From Centrapalus pauciflorus (lineage: Eukaryota > Streptophyta > Magnoliopsida > Asterales > Asteraceae): a stretch of DNA of 64,000 bases. The notes beneath the pieces are model-generated. The model was given only the letters and a program-made list of their open reading frames with translations, was not told where the DNA came from and did no database searches. The stretch is from the NCBI GenBank assembly GCA_020465985.1, contig JAANYP010002082.1, positions 239,538-303,537 on the forward strand, given 5' to 3'. Below, in pieces: positions 1 to 11,046 of this stretch. The stretch's first letter is position 1; every line of letters starts with the position of its first letter. The position numbers and the translations under genes are program-made.

Positions 1-780
1 TTTTCTGGTGGCAAGAATGAAAACCTTACTCAAATTTTTGACAGGTTCAACAAACTGATAAGTGAACTGGAAAGTGCAAAGGTCAATCTGGATCAAGATG
101 AAGTCAACAGAAAGTTTCTCAGATCTCTTGGAGAAGAATGGACAGTCTATGCTGCACAATGGAGAACAAAAGACACTCTTGATGAGATAGAATTTGATGA
201 TCTGTATAACAGTTTAAGAGTGTTTGAGACTGAGATTGATGCTAAAAAGAAATCCTTTTCATATAATCACAATACTGCTCTTCTGTCTTCTGAAAAATCT
301 AATAACTGTGATTCTTTTTCAGGTGGTGATGGCAATTCTGCTGAAACTCACTATGAGGCTTTTGTTGCCAATGATGGATTATTTTCTCTAAATGTTGAAG
401 ACTTGGAACAAATTCATCCAGATGATCTTGAAGAGATGGATCTAAAGTGGCAACATGCAATGCTGACCATGAGGGCCAAAAGATTTTTGAAAAAAACTGG
501 AAGGACCAACTTTCAAGCCAAGACAGAAGGCAAACCATCTTTTGATAAATCAAAAGTGGAATGCTATAAATGCCATAAGCTTGGTCACTTTGCCAGAGAA
601 TGTAGATCTCAAGGTCAACAGCCATCAAGGACTTCACAGCCCATTCAAACATCATCATCAACAGCACTTGTCTCTCAAGAAGACAATGTGTTTGACTGGA
701 GTGATCAGACAGAGGAAGAATTTCAAAATCAATGGCAGAAACATCAAATGTCTCCTCCACTGAACTGTCCTCTGAGGTAA
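1..780 (+). pseudogene. gag: S1 gag, N-terminal part (5' truncated by window)
   Basis: Capsid/nucleocapsid precursor that packages element RNA in virus-like particles. The frame is open from base 1. It contains the conserved tract LEEMDLKWQ-type (around 430-460, reading DDLEEMDLKW) and a CCHC zinc knuckle CX2CX4HX4C at 562-603 (CYKCHKLGHFARECR). The frame closes at 778-780, about 50 bases after the Gag chain should have moved to the frame of the next ORF; unit B (31161 onward) is continuous here, so S1 has a small deletion near 730. The same region in unit B and in the inverted copy at 9568-10330 confirms the identity. It is disabled as a single ORF by that frameshift. Confidence 0.9.
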
Positions 781-2216
781 ATTCTAAACTCTGCTCTCAA
801 TCATGCAAAAATATGGTTAAAAAATACAGAGATCATAATGAGAGCATGTGCAAAACTCTAGCTAAGATGGAAGAAAGGAGATATGAATACATGCAAGCCA
901 TAGAAGATCTGGAAAAACAGATAAATGATTATAAGGATAATGAGATTCAAATGGGGTATGATAGAACCTATCATGAGTGGGAGAAAAAGGAGCTAAATAA
1001 GAAAATAGAATCTCTGAATAAAAAGGTAGAAGAGACTGAACAAAAGGTGTTTGAGGCTAATAAGAAACTAGAATCTGTTAACATAGATCTAGGAAACTTC
1101 AAGTTAGCAAATCAAAAGCTGGAACACCTAATGGAAGTCCAATTTAAAGATAGAGTGAAATCTCAGGTCAATCCCAAAGAAGGAATAGGATACAGAGCTA
1201 CTCCACCTCCATACAATAACAAGTACATTCATCCAATGAGTGAGGTTGCTGATAGACTTGTAAATGAACCACTAGATGAGTCTATAACTATTGTAGATCC
1301 TATTCTTGATAACAGTCCTGAATTAAAGGAAGATAAGAGTCAAAATAGAGACCGTGACACAATGAGTGCACCCATAGAGGTCCAAGCCCCCAGTAAGAAA
1401 GGAAAAGAGAAGATGAGTGTATGCAATGCTACTCCACAAGTTTCTGTACATTCTAACTGTAACACTGCATCTTCATCAAAAGGAAATAAAAGAGGTAAAA
1501 CTGCTTCTGTCTGCACATGCCAAAAGCATGGTGTTCAAAAATTTCCTAAACAACAGCAGGTAAGAGGAAATCAGAGAAACAAGAACCAGAAATTGGCAGA
1601 AAAGTCTGGTTCTCCAATTCAAACTGTCAAAAGATGTTTTCACTGTGGAAGGAAGAATCACTTAGCCAAAGATTGTTTTTACAAACCAGGTGTTGCAAAA
1701 CAGACTGTGTCTCACACAAAATCAAATCTTATTCAGGCAAAACACTCAAAAGTGAAACCTTCCACAGTAGTTCCAAAGAAAACAGTTGATCACAGGTTTT
1801 ACAAAGTTAATAAAAAACAGTCCACACATCAAAAACAAGTTTTGGCAAAGCCTAAATCAAGTTTTAAACAAATATGGTGTGTCAAGGACAAATCTGATGC
1901 TCAAACTGCTAATGCAAAATATCAGACTGTTAAGTCAAAATCTGATGCTGTTAGTACAAAAACTGAAACTGTTAGCACTACAAACACAGCTCAAACTGCT
2001 GAGCGTCAATCTGGAGCTGCTAGTGAACCATCTGAGACTGTTAGAAGAAAAGATGATCAAAATAGTTGGATACCTCATATAATCACCAAATACTCTCCAA
2101 AGGCTCCATCAGTAGATCTCACTAAATATAAGAAGTCAAAAACAGTATTTAGTTATGTCAATGTACAAGGCCAACCCAAAACCATTTTGGTTTGGGTTTA
2201 CTCCACTACTAACTAA
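732..2216 (+). CDS. gag: S1 gag, C-terminal part with coiled coil and second zinc knuckle
   Basis: This 494-residue ORF continues Gag after the frameshift near 730. Residues about 30-140 are charged and heptad-like, with many E/K and periodic L/I, and are predicted coiled coil. A second CCHC knuckle lies at 1635-1676 (CFHCGRKNHLAKDC). A K/Q/S/T-rich linker follows and ends in a TAA at 2214-2216. Protease begins in another frame (from 2233), so the ribosome cannot simply read through. The ORF contains a strong donor-like site (CAG|GTAAGA after 1559), and its stop codon overlaps the TACTAAC just before the GTGCAG acceptor. The unspliced RNA would therefore make long Gag, and a spliced RNA could make Gag-Pol. 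Membership in gag is certain; the splicing is inference. Confidence 0.85.
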   Translation: MAETSNVSSTELSSEVNSKLCSQSCKNMVKKYRDHNESMCKTLAKMEERRYEYMQAIEDLEKQINDYKDNEIQMGYDRTYHEWEKKELNKKIESLNKKVEETEQKVFEANKKLESVNIDLGNFKLANQKLEHLMEVQFKDRVKSQVNPKEGIGYRATPPPYNNKYIHPMSEVADRLVNEPLDESITIVDPILDNSPELKEDKSQNRDRDTMSAPIEVQAPSKKGKEKMSVCNATPQVSVHSNCNTASSSKGNKRGKTASVCTCQKHGVQKFPKQQQVRGNQRNKNQKLAEKSGSPIQTVKRCFHCGRKNHLAKDCFYKPGVAKQTVSHTKSNLIQAKHSKVKPSTVVPKKTVDHRFYKVNKKQSTHQKQVLAKPKSSFKQIWCVKDKSDAQTANAKYQTVKSKSDAVSTKTETVSTTNTAQTAERQSGAASEPSETVRRKDDQNSWIPHIITKYSPKAPSVDLTKYKKSKTVFSYVNVQGQPKTILVWVYSTTN

Positions 2217-2232
2217 GCTGTTATTTGTGCAG
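1560..2232 (+). other. Candidate intron joining gag to pol in S1
   Basis: The donor is CAG|GTAAGA at 1559/1560. A perfect TACTAAC branch-point consensus lies at 2207-2213, and the acceptor TTATTTGTGCAG|GG at 2232/2233, 20 nt from the branch A. The exon before the donor ends on a complete codon in the gag frame, and base 2233 is codon position 1 of the pol frame. Removing the 673 nt deletes the second zinc knuckle and the gag stop and corrects the frame. A second in-phase donor, GAG|GTAAAT, lies at 776/777. Unit B has the equivalent segment at 32559-33232. No transcript evidence is available. Confidence 0.55.
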
Positions 2233-5200
2233 GGCAACCACAGGTCTCCTCATAGAACAAGATGGCATCTGGACAGTGGATGCTCTAGGCACATGACAGG
2301 CAACTCTGAATGCTTGTCAAATTTCAAAGGTTTTGATGGAGGTTTTGTTGCATTTGGAGGCAACTCAAAAGGAGGTAAGGTTACAGGTAAAGGTACTGTT
2401 AATGCACGCAACATGACATTCCATGATGTTTTGTATGTTGAACAGCTTAAGTACAATTTATTAAGTGTCTCTCAAATCTGTGACAAACAAAACATTGTTC
2501 TGTTCACAGATTCTGAGTGTATTGTTCTTTCAAAAGATTTCAAAGTTCCTGAAAATCTTGTTTTACTAAGAACACCAAGAAAGGACAATGTTTACTGCCT
2601 GGACACAGATCTCTTATCTAAATCAAATACTTTAAGCTGTTTAATATCCAAAGCATCATCAAATGAGTCTGCTCTTTGGCATAGAAGGATGTGTCATATG
2701 AACTTCAAGTCCATGAATGCTTTAGTTAAAAAGAATCTGGTAAGAGGCTTACCACAAAAGGAGTTCTTTTGTGATGATCATTGTGTAGCATGCCTTAAAG
2801 GTAAGCAACACAAAACTTCTCATAAGACCAAAGAAGTAAATTCAATCTCATATGTCCTTCAGTTGCTACATATGGATCTATTTGGTCCAACATCTGTTTT
2901 GAGTTTGAATAAAAGGGCATACTGTTTAGTCATTGTTGATGATTTCACTAGATTTACTTGGGTTTACTTTCTTAGGTCCAAAGATGAAACTGCTGAGCTA
3001 GTTAAGTCTTTTATCCTTAAGATAGAAAACCAATCAAATTCCAAAGTTAAGGTGATAAGATCAGACAAGGAACTGAATTTAAAAATCACATTCTAAACAG
3101 TTTCTGTGAGTCCAAAGGCATTGCTAGACAATATAGTGCACCAAGAACACCACAACAAAACGGTGTAGCTGAAAGAAAGAACAGAACATTAATTGAGGCT
3201 GCTAGAACAATGTTAGCTGATTCAAATCTGCCAATGACTTTCTGGGCAGAAGCTGTTAATACAGCCTGTTATGTTCTAAATAGGGTTCAAGTTGTTCAAT
3301 CAAAAGGGAAAACTCCCTATGAGTTATTCCATAACAGAAGTCCCCTAATTGCTTTCTTCAAGCCTTTTGGATGCCCTTGTACTATTCTTCACACTAAAAC
3401 TCACTTAGGAAAGTTTGAAAGTAAAGCTGAAGAAGGATTCTTTGTAGGATACTCAACTCAAAGCAAAGCCTATAGAGTATACAACAGTGTGTCTTAAACA
3501 ATTGAAGAAAGTGCCAATGTTGAATTTAATGAAAATACTGCTAATATCAAAGGCACTGGTCCTGATTGGTTGTTTGATTTAGATTCACTAACACATTCTC
3601 TGAGCTTTGTTGAGTATACTGCAGAAGCTGATGCATACAGGGTTGAAGCTGCTAACACAAATTCTCATGCTGTCAATACAATTTCTCAAGCTGTTGGCAC
3701 AAAATTTCAGACTGCTGCAGATTCAACAAGTTGGGATGATTACACCACTCGACCACTTCTGTCATGTGATCCTCCAGGGGTCCTGAATGCCCAACATGAT
3801 GCACATCCAGATACTAAACTGCCACTCCCAAGTCCTGAGAGAACAGCTCCAACACAAAGGGACACAGTCCCAGATTCAAGACAGGCTGTTCCTGAAGCTG
3901 ATCCTTTTACTAGTTCTGATGGAGATGATACAAATCTTGGAACTTCTTTTCAAACAGAGAGAGAGCCCACACTAAGGGTTCACAAGTATCACCCTCTCAA
4001 TCAAATACTGGGTGATCCAAGCACTCCTGTTCAAACAAGGAAAATGGTTCACAATGAGACTGCTGCTGCTGAACAAGCAGTCCCTGAATTCAGTCTAGCT
4101 GCTTTTGAACATGCCTGTTTCATGTCTCAACTAGAACCCAAAAAGGCATCAGAAGCATTAAAAGATTCATCCTGGATTGAAGCTATGCAAGAAGAGCTTT
4201 TACAGTTCAAAATTCAGAATGTATGGACTCTGGTGGATCTTCCTAAAGGTAAGAGAGCAATTGGTACAAGATGGGTGTTCAGAAACAAGAAGGATGTGAG
4301 AGGGATAGTTATCAAGAACAAAGCAAGACTAGTAGCACAAGGGTACACTCAAGAAGAAGGCATTGATTATGATGATGTATTTGCTCCAGTAGCAAGAACT
4401 GAAGCCATCAGACTATTTCTAGCCTATGCAAGCTTCAAAGGATTTAAAGTGTATCAAATGGATGTCAAGTCTGCTTTCCTGTATGGGACAATTGAAGAGG
4501 AAGTATATGTGTGTCAACCTCCTGGTTTTGAAGATTACAAGTATCCAGACAGAGTGTACAAGCTAGACAAGGCTCTCTATGGTCTTCACCAAGCCCCCAG
4601 AGCATGGTATGACACTCTGTCATCATATCTTCTACAGAATGAATTCAAGAGAGGCACTTTACACAAAACACTCTTCACTAAGTCAATCAAAGATGAGATT
4701 CTGCTTGTCCAAATCTATGTTGATGACATCATCTTTGGTTCAACCAATGATGGTTTGTGCAAAGAGTTTGAGGCCCTAATGCACAAAAAGTTTCAAATGA
4801 GTTCAATGGGGGAACTCACATTCTTTCTAGGGCTGCAGGTTAAACAGAAGCCTACTGGTCTTTTCATAAGTCAATCAAAGTATGTGAAAGACATACTGGA
4901 AAAGTTTGGCTATCAAGACACAAAGATTGCAAGCACTCCAATGGATCCTCATAAACAGCTCCATACAGACAAAGATGGCATAGATGGGGACATTCATCTA
5001 TACAGATCTCTTATAGGATCTCTCATGTATCTAACATCTTCCAGACCTGATATTATGTTTGCTGTCTGTGTGTGCGGGGTTTCAATGCTCTCCAAAGGAT
5101 TCTCACTTGGTTGCTGTTAAGAGAATCTTTAGATATCTTAAAGGCCAACCACATTTAGGCCTATGGTATCCTAAAGACTCTCCTTTTGAACTAACTGCTT

Positions 5201-5658
5201 ATTCTGACAGTGACTATGGTGGATGCAACATTGACAGGAAATCCACAACTGGTGGATGTCAATACTTAGGAGCAAGACTGGTCTCCGGGCAATGCAAAAA
5301 GCAAACAACTGTCTCCACATCATCCACTGAAGCAGAATACGTAGCAGCTGCAAGCTGCTGCTCCTAGGTAATGTGGATTCAAAATCATCTAAGAGACTAT
5401 GGTATGAATTTCTTATCCACTCCTATTTATATTGACAATTCAAGTACAATCAGCATTGTGCAAAACCCAGTGAAATTCCCAAAAACCAAGCATATAGAAA
5501 TCAGATTTCACTTCATCAGAGACTGTAATGAAAAAAAGTTAATCCAAGTTACCAAAATACATACAGATGATCAGTTAGCTGATCTATTTACAAAACCTTT
5601 TGATGTGGGAAGGTTCACTTTCCTAGTATCAAATATTGGTATGGTAAACATGGATTAA
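2233..5658 (+). pseudogene. pol: S1 pol: protease, integrase, reverse transcriptase, RNase H
   Basis: Aspartic protease starts with DSG at 2272-2280 (LDSGCSRHMTGN). Integrase has an HHCC zinc-binding segment (about 2677-2810), then the catalytic D in LLHMDLFGP, a second D region (RSDK, 3058) and E in GVAERKNRTL (about 3170). Reverse transcriptase shows YVDD at 4716-4727. RNase H shows DSDYGG, TSSTEAEY, a D near IDNSS and the C-terminal DDQLADLFTKPF. Lesions: a frameshift near 3068 in integrase, TAA at 3495-3497, a frameshift near 5077 at the RT/RNase H junction, and TAG at 5365-5367. The RT core between 3570 and 5070 is open. Mutation of the conserved RSDNGTEF stretch overlaps the first frameshift. 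The copy cannot make active Pol. Confidence 0.93.
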
Positions 5659-6000
5659 TTGGTTTTCATTATTATCTACTCAGTATGCTTATTTAAGGGG
5701 GAGACACTGTTTCATTGAAAAGTTGCATAATTTTAAACTAACAGCATGAAAATTTTCTCATGCTGCTAGTTCATTTTCTCGGACTGCTAGTTATTTTCAC
5801 TTGATCTGTCAAAGTGTGCAGGGTATTTGGGTAATTTTTCAAATGTGTGCGCGGGACCCAACCTTTTCGAAACCTTTAAAGGTCCCGATTTCGTTCAGTT
5901 GTAACTACCCGTTACCAATTCTTCTTCCACGGCCTCTTGCTTTCTCTCTGAACGAATCACACATTCTTCTTTCAAACCCTAAACCATCGTTTCTTCATCA
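5659..6000 (+). promoter_or_regulatory. Spacer after pol: internal polypurine tract and putative aORF leader
   Basis: A polypurine tract TTAAGGGGGAGA lies at 5693-5704, matching the tract found before the 3' LTR; extra polypurine tracts after pol are described in Sireviruses. Bases 5765-5800 carry the same CTGCTAGTT-type motifs as the LTR U3. From about 5870 the sequence resembles a plant 5' UTR, with a C/T-rich stretch and an AAACCCTAAACC segment just before the aORF ATG. I see no strong TATA box, so an independent promoter is only suggested. Confidence 0.5.
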
Positions 6001-8697
6001 ATGGAGTTTGTAAAAGAGCATAACTGCCTCCCATACACCCTAAAACACTCTGAACTTCAACTGTTTCATGCAATGATGGATTTCCTCAGGCACTCCCATA
6101 TCCATTATGCCCTAACCATAAACCCTACTATATACATCTCCCATATTGAACAGTTTTAGAATCATGCATCTGTTCAATCCATCAATGGAGTGCCTACTCT
6201 CATATCCAAGATTGATGGAACTGTCATCAATATCACTGAGGAATCCATCAGACATCACTTGCATCTTCAAGATGCCTCAGGTATGACCGACCTATCCCTT
6301 CAAGCTTTACATTTTGGTCTTCAAAATATTGGTTATAGCGGTCCTGCTAATTCTTTTACTTTTCTTAAGGCACATTTTTCTCCTAAATGGAAATACCTTG
6401 TGCACATTATTCAGCAATGTTTAAGCCCCAAAAAAACTGGTTGGTCTGAGTTTTCTTCAAATATTGCCACTGCCTTAGTGTGCTTTTCTACTGGCCAATA
6501 GTTCAATTTTTCAGATATGATCTTTCAAGGAATGTTAAGGCATCATTCCCTAAAGAATGGGAAATTTTTGATGTATCCTAGGTTTTTGGCAGAAATTACT
6601 GCACACACCTGCACAACTCCACATTTACATAAACGGATACATGTTTCCCATAGGCACTCATTCTCTTCAATCAAAAGGCTGATAAAGCCAAGTGCCAATT
6701 TTGTCAGTGTAGATGTTCCATTGCCCTCTGCAATGATGAACATCATTCCAGGAAACAGAGGAGAGGATCCTGAGCAGACACAGCCCAACATTCCTGCTTC
6801 ACCCCCAGGACCCCAACCCACTCCTCATGATACACAAATTCCTTCTGATCTTTTTGTACAGCCAAGACGCCCTCTAAAATTCTTATATAAAAGGAAAAGG
6901 GGACCAGGAGCTCCTTCCTCCTCCTCCCATCAACAAGAGCTATATATCCCTGTGCAGAAGGATACTTCTGCACAGAATATCCAAAGGGAACCAATTGAGG
7001 AAACTCCCATCCTCTCTCAGGAGGTGCACATCTCTTCAGAGATGATTCATTTGAGTTCTGTGGCTGGCACTACTGATGTCTCTGCACAAGAGGCACAGGA
7101 CAGGGCAAACATAGTTAAGACCATGCTCACGGCAACAGCAAGTGTGCAAACACAAGCTGGAAGTCCCCAGAACCAAGAAAAGAGGGGCCCAGAAGTTTCT
7201 ACTTCTGGTCTTAATGTCAGTGATAGATCACAAGCACCCCAGGTGTTTTCTGATCTTGAGACAAGTCTGCAACTCTTGCTTTTGACATATCCCAAGCTGA
7301 AACCTGTTGTAGCCATGTTGGAATATCAAATGTCCATCATTGCTGCACAGGGGGCTCAAATTTTTGAACTTAAACAGGCAGAGGCTGCTCAGAATAAGCG
7401 AATGGATTATCTTCACAAAGGGTTCACCCTCTGTGGAAATAAAATTATGAAATTAGAGCAGATGATTCAAACCCAAGGGGCAACGGTTGTAGGTCCTTCT
7501 GACCAAACCAATGCTTCCAAATAGGGGGAGAATCAGGAGGTTCCCAAGTCAGTTCCAGCAGCTCCAACAACAACAGTCCAAGGAGCATCAACAGTTCCAG
7601 TTTCTAGGCTAGCAGTCCCAACAGCTTCTCAAGCTGTTAGCCTAGAAACTCAAGCTGCTCCTTCAAAAGTTACCGGAGTTGTGATCAGGGAAGGCATTCA
7701 AGCTCCATCAAGCACAGTCCAAGCTACAACATCTGCTGCAAAAGACTAGGGCAAGGGCATTCTCATTGAGTCTCCAAAGCATAAATTCTCTTCCAAAGAA
7801 GCCCAAATTGCCTTTGATGCTGAAATTGCCAAAAGAATAGCAGAAGAACAGGACAAGGAATTAGATCAGCAAGCCCAAACCCCAATGGATGATGATGAGA
7901 CTTTAGGTGATTACTTAAAGGGGTTTGTGGTTAAGAAAGGAGCTATGAAGAGAAAAATGCCAACAGGGCACACCAAGGCTGAGCAAAGAAGATTCTTAAT
8001 CAATTTTGCCTTTGCAGCAGGTATCCTAAAGAAAATGGCTCAGTCCATGACTACTGAAAGGCTGCAGGAGATCCATGACAAAGAAATGGAGAAAAGAAAG
8101 AAAACAAAAGTCTCTCCAGAAGCTCAACCATCCCAAGAAGTCCAACCATCAACAAAATCAGTCCAAACTGAAGCTGCTGCCAGTACACCTGCTCCCACTG
8201 ATCAAGCAGTTCTTTCTATTCCTTCATCTGTTAAGAGGGTGCTATTTGATCAGCAACTGCAAAAGGCCATGGAGATAGAGAAGTTGATTGATCAACATGA
8301 TTTCACAAAGCCTCAAATCAACTACTGGTTTGCTAAGTCACTGGATGAAAGAGATTTAAGGGTCAAGTTTGTAATAAGAAGAGAGTCTGGACCAGAAGAA
8401 GAGTTTGATACATTCTGGCAAATGGTTCAGAAGCTTACCAGGGATAAACTGATAAAGATGTACAACATAGGGTCTGTTACACAAGTTAGATCTGCTCTTC
8501 CACAAGTTAAACAACTCATCAGAGATCTAAGTACAGTGGTTGACCCTGAATTTGCAAGACAAGAGATAGAAGATGCTGAGAGGAAAGGGAAAAAGATCAA
8601 GCAAATTGATCTGTTTGTCAAGTCAAAGACATACAGAATCAAATTCACAGATGGGTCTGGTATCTTCTTCACTCTTGAGTTTTACAATTTTTCATAA
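6001..8697 (+). pseudogene. S1 additional ORF (aORF) downstream of pol
   Basis: One frame of about 899 codons from an ATG in good context (ATCAATGGAG) to TAA at 8695-8697, with no frameshift but four in-frame stops: TAG at 6157, 6499, 7522 and 7747. The N-terminal 190 residues form a conserved domain (PTIYISHIEQF, then SFTFLKAHFSPKWKYLVHI, then SSNIATALVCFSTG) also present in units A and B and, more distantly, in S2. The middle is low-complexity, rich in P/S/Q/T. A leucine/glutamine-rich possible coiled coil lies near 7245-7480 and a K-rich segment near 7930. I see no signal peptide or membrane segment, so it does not look like a classical envelope. Function unknown. Confidence 0.8.
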
Positions 8698-8900
8698 GAT
8701 ATGTTGATGCAAATAAAATCAGCTAAAATATCTTGTGATAAAGAAGAGATGAAGAGAGAATTTTTGAAGGCTTTAGATCATAAACTTGCACAGCTGTAAG
8801 TTTTGTAAGCCTTGGTTTGTAAATAACAGCTTACTTATTCATTTCCATTTTTTGTATAGAACTTAAAGTCTTGTGTAAAGAATTTAAGTTAGGGGGAAAT
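8698..8900 (+). promoter_or_regulatory. S1 3' untranslated stretch with terminal polypurine tract
   Basis: The tract TTAGGGGGAAAT at 8889-8900 directly precedes the LTR and is the expected plus-strand primer for reverse transcription. The tract in units A and B (TTAGGGGGAGAT) differs by one base. The preceding 190 bases show no ORF. Confidence 0.85.
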
Positions 8901-9567
8901 TGTTGGGAAATAGTTTAAGTATATTCAAGCTGTTAGTTAAACTTCTCAGACTGTTAGTAGTTTTTAAATGTAAATACAAAGTTCATGCTGCTAGTTGAAG
9001 AAACTCGAGCTGCTAGTGTAAAAGTTCAAGCTGCCAAAGCAAAACAACTCAAGCTGCTCCGCTCATGCTGTCAAGAGATTCAAGCTACTCAACAGTTTCA
9101 GAAACAGAAAGTGCTGATTTTCAGGAAACGATATCTATGTGAAGATTCCAGCATATCTACTATCAGAGAAGTCATTATTCGTCAAGGAAACATATCAAGA
9201 AGAAATATAAATACATAGAATAGGTCTTTCTATTGTATAGGTTTTTTCTGCATATTTTGAGTCTGTAATTGCTTTGTTGATTAAGTTTTCATAAGCCTCT
9301 AAGGTTGTAAAACCCAAAGAACAGTCTGTGTTCTTCGTCTAATCAAACAGATTAGAGGTGATTGTAATCATTGAATTCAGCAATACAAACAGTCTTGATT
9401 ACATCTTGTGTGCTTATTCATTATTGATTCTGAAAGTTTTTGTTAAAATAATTAAGTGTTGTTCCGCAAACTTCTTGATTAAACTTTGATTCAAAGCAAG
9501 ATTATTGATTTATACTCTGACAAATTCAAATCAGTTAGTCTTGATAATTCATATTTAGATCTCGTCA
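8901..9567 (+). repeat. S1 3' LTR
   Basis: It begins TGTTGGGAAATAG and ends CTCGTCA (TG...CA), 667 bp. It matches the LTRs at 26059, 29844 and 39830 through shared blocks, such as the AACAGTCTGTGTTCTTCG segment and the TTCCGCAAACTTCT segment. The U3 contains repeated CAAGCTGTTAG/AAGCTGCTAG motifs. It is more divergent than the A/B LTRs, so it is a separate insertion. Confidence 0.92.
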
Positions 9568-10330
9568 GAACTTCAGAAGAGTTACCCTCAGCACCTGAAA
9601 AAGCATCACAACAGTTTGATTTATCAGTTAATGCTGATTACAGCAGAGCATTGTTGTGATTGTAAGAAAAGGTTTTCTTATTATTTTCAATTTCAGATTC
9701 AAACACTCTCAGGATGTTGTAAAGGTCATCCAACTCTATTTCATCTAGAGTGTCTTTGGTTCTCCATTGAGCAGCATAGACTATCCATTCTTCACAAAGA
9801 GATCTGAGGAACTCTCTGTTCACTTCATCTTGATCTAGGCTGGCTTTAGCACTCTCCAATTCACTTATTAGCTTGTTAAACCTATCAAAAATTTGAGTAA
9901 GGTTATCATTCTTGCCACCAGAAAAGTTTTCATACTACTGTTTTAAGAGATCCTTTTGGTTCCTTTTGGTGCTAGCATTGCCAGCAAATCTTTTCTCTAA
10001 GGCTATCCAAAGAGAATGAGCAGTATAAAACTTTTTAAACTGATGTTGATAAGCATTAGGTATGGCTATTTGTAAAAGAGTAAGAGCTTTCACTTCATTC
10101 ATTCTAGCCTTTCTTTAAATCTCAGTTTTTGGATGTGTTCTTTTTGGTTTGCCCTCAGCATCTAGTTCAGGATCAACTACAGGAGAATTTTCAACAGCTT
10201 TCCATAGGGCATAGTCAATAAATTGAATGTGCTGTTGAATCCTGAGTTTCCACATCTTGAACTTAGTGGGTTTGAGCATAGGCACTTTGAGTCCTTGCCC
10301 AGATCCACCATAGCTATTTTCGAACTGCAT
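9568..10330 (-). pseudogene. gag: SC gag N-terminal part
   Basis: ATG at 10330 opens a chain like units A and B (GSGQGLKVPMLKPT, then WKLRIQQHIQFIDYALW). The frame is interrupted near 10115 and around 9930-9950, resumes in the DEVNREFLRSL stretch at 9850-9640, and meets a stop near 9638 before the chain is cut at 9568. This region supplies the Gag N-terminus that S1 itself lacks in this window. Not functional. Confidence 0.88.
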
Positions 10331-10400
10331 CGCAGAAAATTTAAACTTTTAAACAAAGAAAGTTTCTGACTTTGAAAACAAAGAATAACAAATAAAACCT

Positions 10401-10413
10401 GGCTCTGATACCA
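10401..10413 (-). promoter_or_regulatory. SC primer binding site (initiator tRNA-Met type)
   Basis: On the minus strand it reads TGGTATCAGAGCC, complementary to the 3' end of plant initiator tRNA-Met, two bases inside the LTR. Confidence 0.9.
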
Positions 10414-10415
10414 CT

Positions 10416-11046
10416 TGTCAAGATCAAAAATCACCTATGATTAACTGGTTTCAATAAATCAGAGTGTAAACCAATAACCTTGTTTTGAATCAAAGTCCAA
10501 TTAAGAAGTTTGCGGAATAACACTTAACTGTTCTAAGAAAACTTTCAGAATAAATAACAGATATTCAAACATATATGATCAATATCAAAAACCTTTATAT
10601 TGCCAAAATGTCTGATTACAATCACCTCTAATCTGTTTGATTAGACGAAGAACACTAATTGTTCTTAGGGTTTTTACAACCTTAGAGGCTTGAGAAACTT
10701 TATCAGAAAGCAATTACAATGAAGCACTATGATTACAGAACTTGCACGCACACTTACAATAGAAAGACCTAGTCTATCTATATATATAGCCTTCTGATTT
10801 GTTTCCTTGACGAACTCTGATTTCTCTAGTAGTAGATATGCTTGGAAGATCTTCAATTATTGAAATATATATCACTTCCTGAATTTCAGCACTTTCTGTT
10901 ATTAATCTGTTGAGCTGCTTGAATTTTTCACTCTGGCAGCTTGAACAATTGAACTAGCAGCTTGAACTTTGTAATTACACAGAAATACTACTAACAGCTT
11001 GAGAAATCTAACTAACAGCTTGACATACTTAGATTATTTCCCAACA
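10416..11046 (-). repeat. SC 5' LTR
   Basis: On the minus strand it starts TGTTGGGAAATAATCTAAG and ends TTGATCTTGACA, 631 bp. The termini and internal blocks match the LTRs of the A/B tandem closely, more closely than the S1 LTR does. Confidence 0.92.

Larger units (their letters stand above)
1..9567 (+). mobile_element. Sirevirus-type Copia retrotransposon S1 (5' end outside window)
   Basis: Order is gag, protease-integrase-RT-RNase H, internal polypurine tract, additional ORF, terminal polypurine tract, 3' LTR. Integrase before reverse transcriptase defines Ty1/Copia. A long Gag with coiled coil, a large ORF after pol and repeated polypurine tracts are Sirevirus traits. The 5' LTR, primer site and first part of gag lie before base 1. 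The 3' LTR ends at 9567, and the next bases are antisense gag of another element, so S1 is inserted in that element. The expected duplication on the right is GAACT (9568-9572). All coding regions carry lesions. The family assignment is firm; the lineage name rests on gene content. Confidence 0.93.
9568..11046 (-). mobile_element. 5' end of a minus-strand relative of S1 (element SC)
   Basis: Read on the minus strand: 5' LTR 11046-10416, primer site 10413-10401, then gag from ATG at 10330. Gag runs until 9568, where it stops mid-domain exactly at the S1 LTR end. The rest of SC is therefore expected on the other side of S1, outside the window. Bases 11047-11051 (CTTTT) would be its target duplication; its partner is not visible. 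Confidence 0.9.

Noticed and set aside
299..760. 153-residue minus-strand ORF opposite gag, and similar antisense frames over gag, pol and aORF
   Set aside because: They mirror real plus-strand coding sequence and show no independent motifs.
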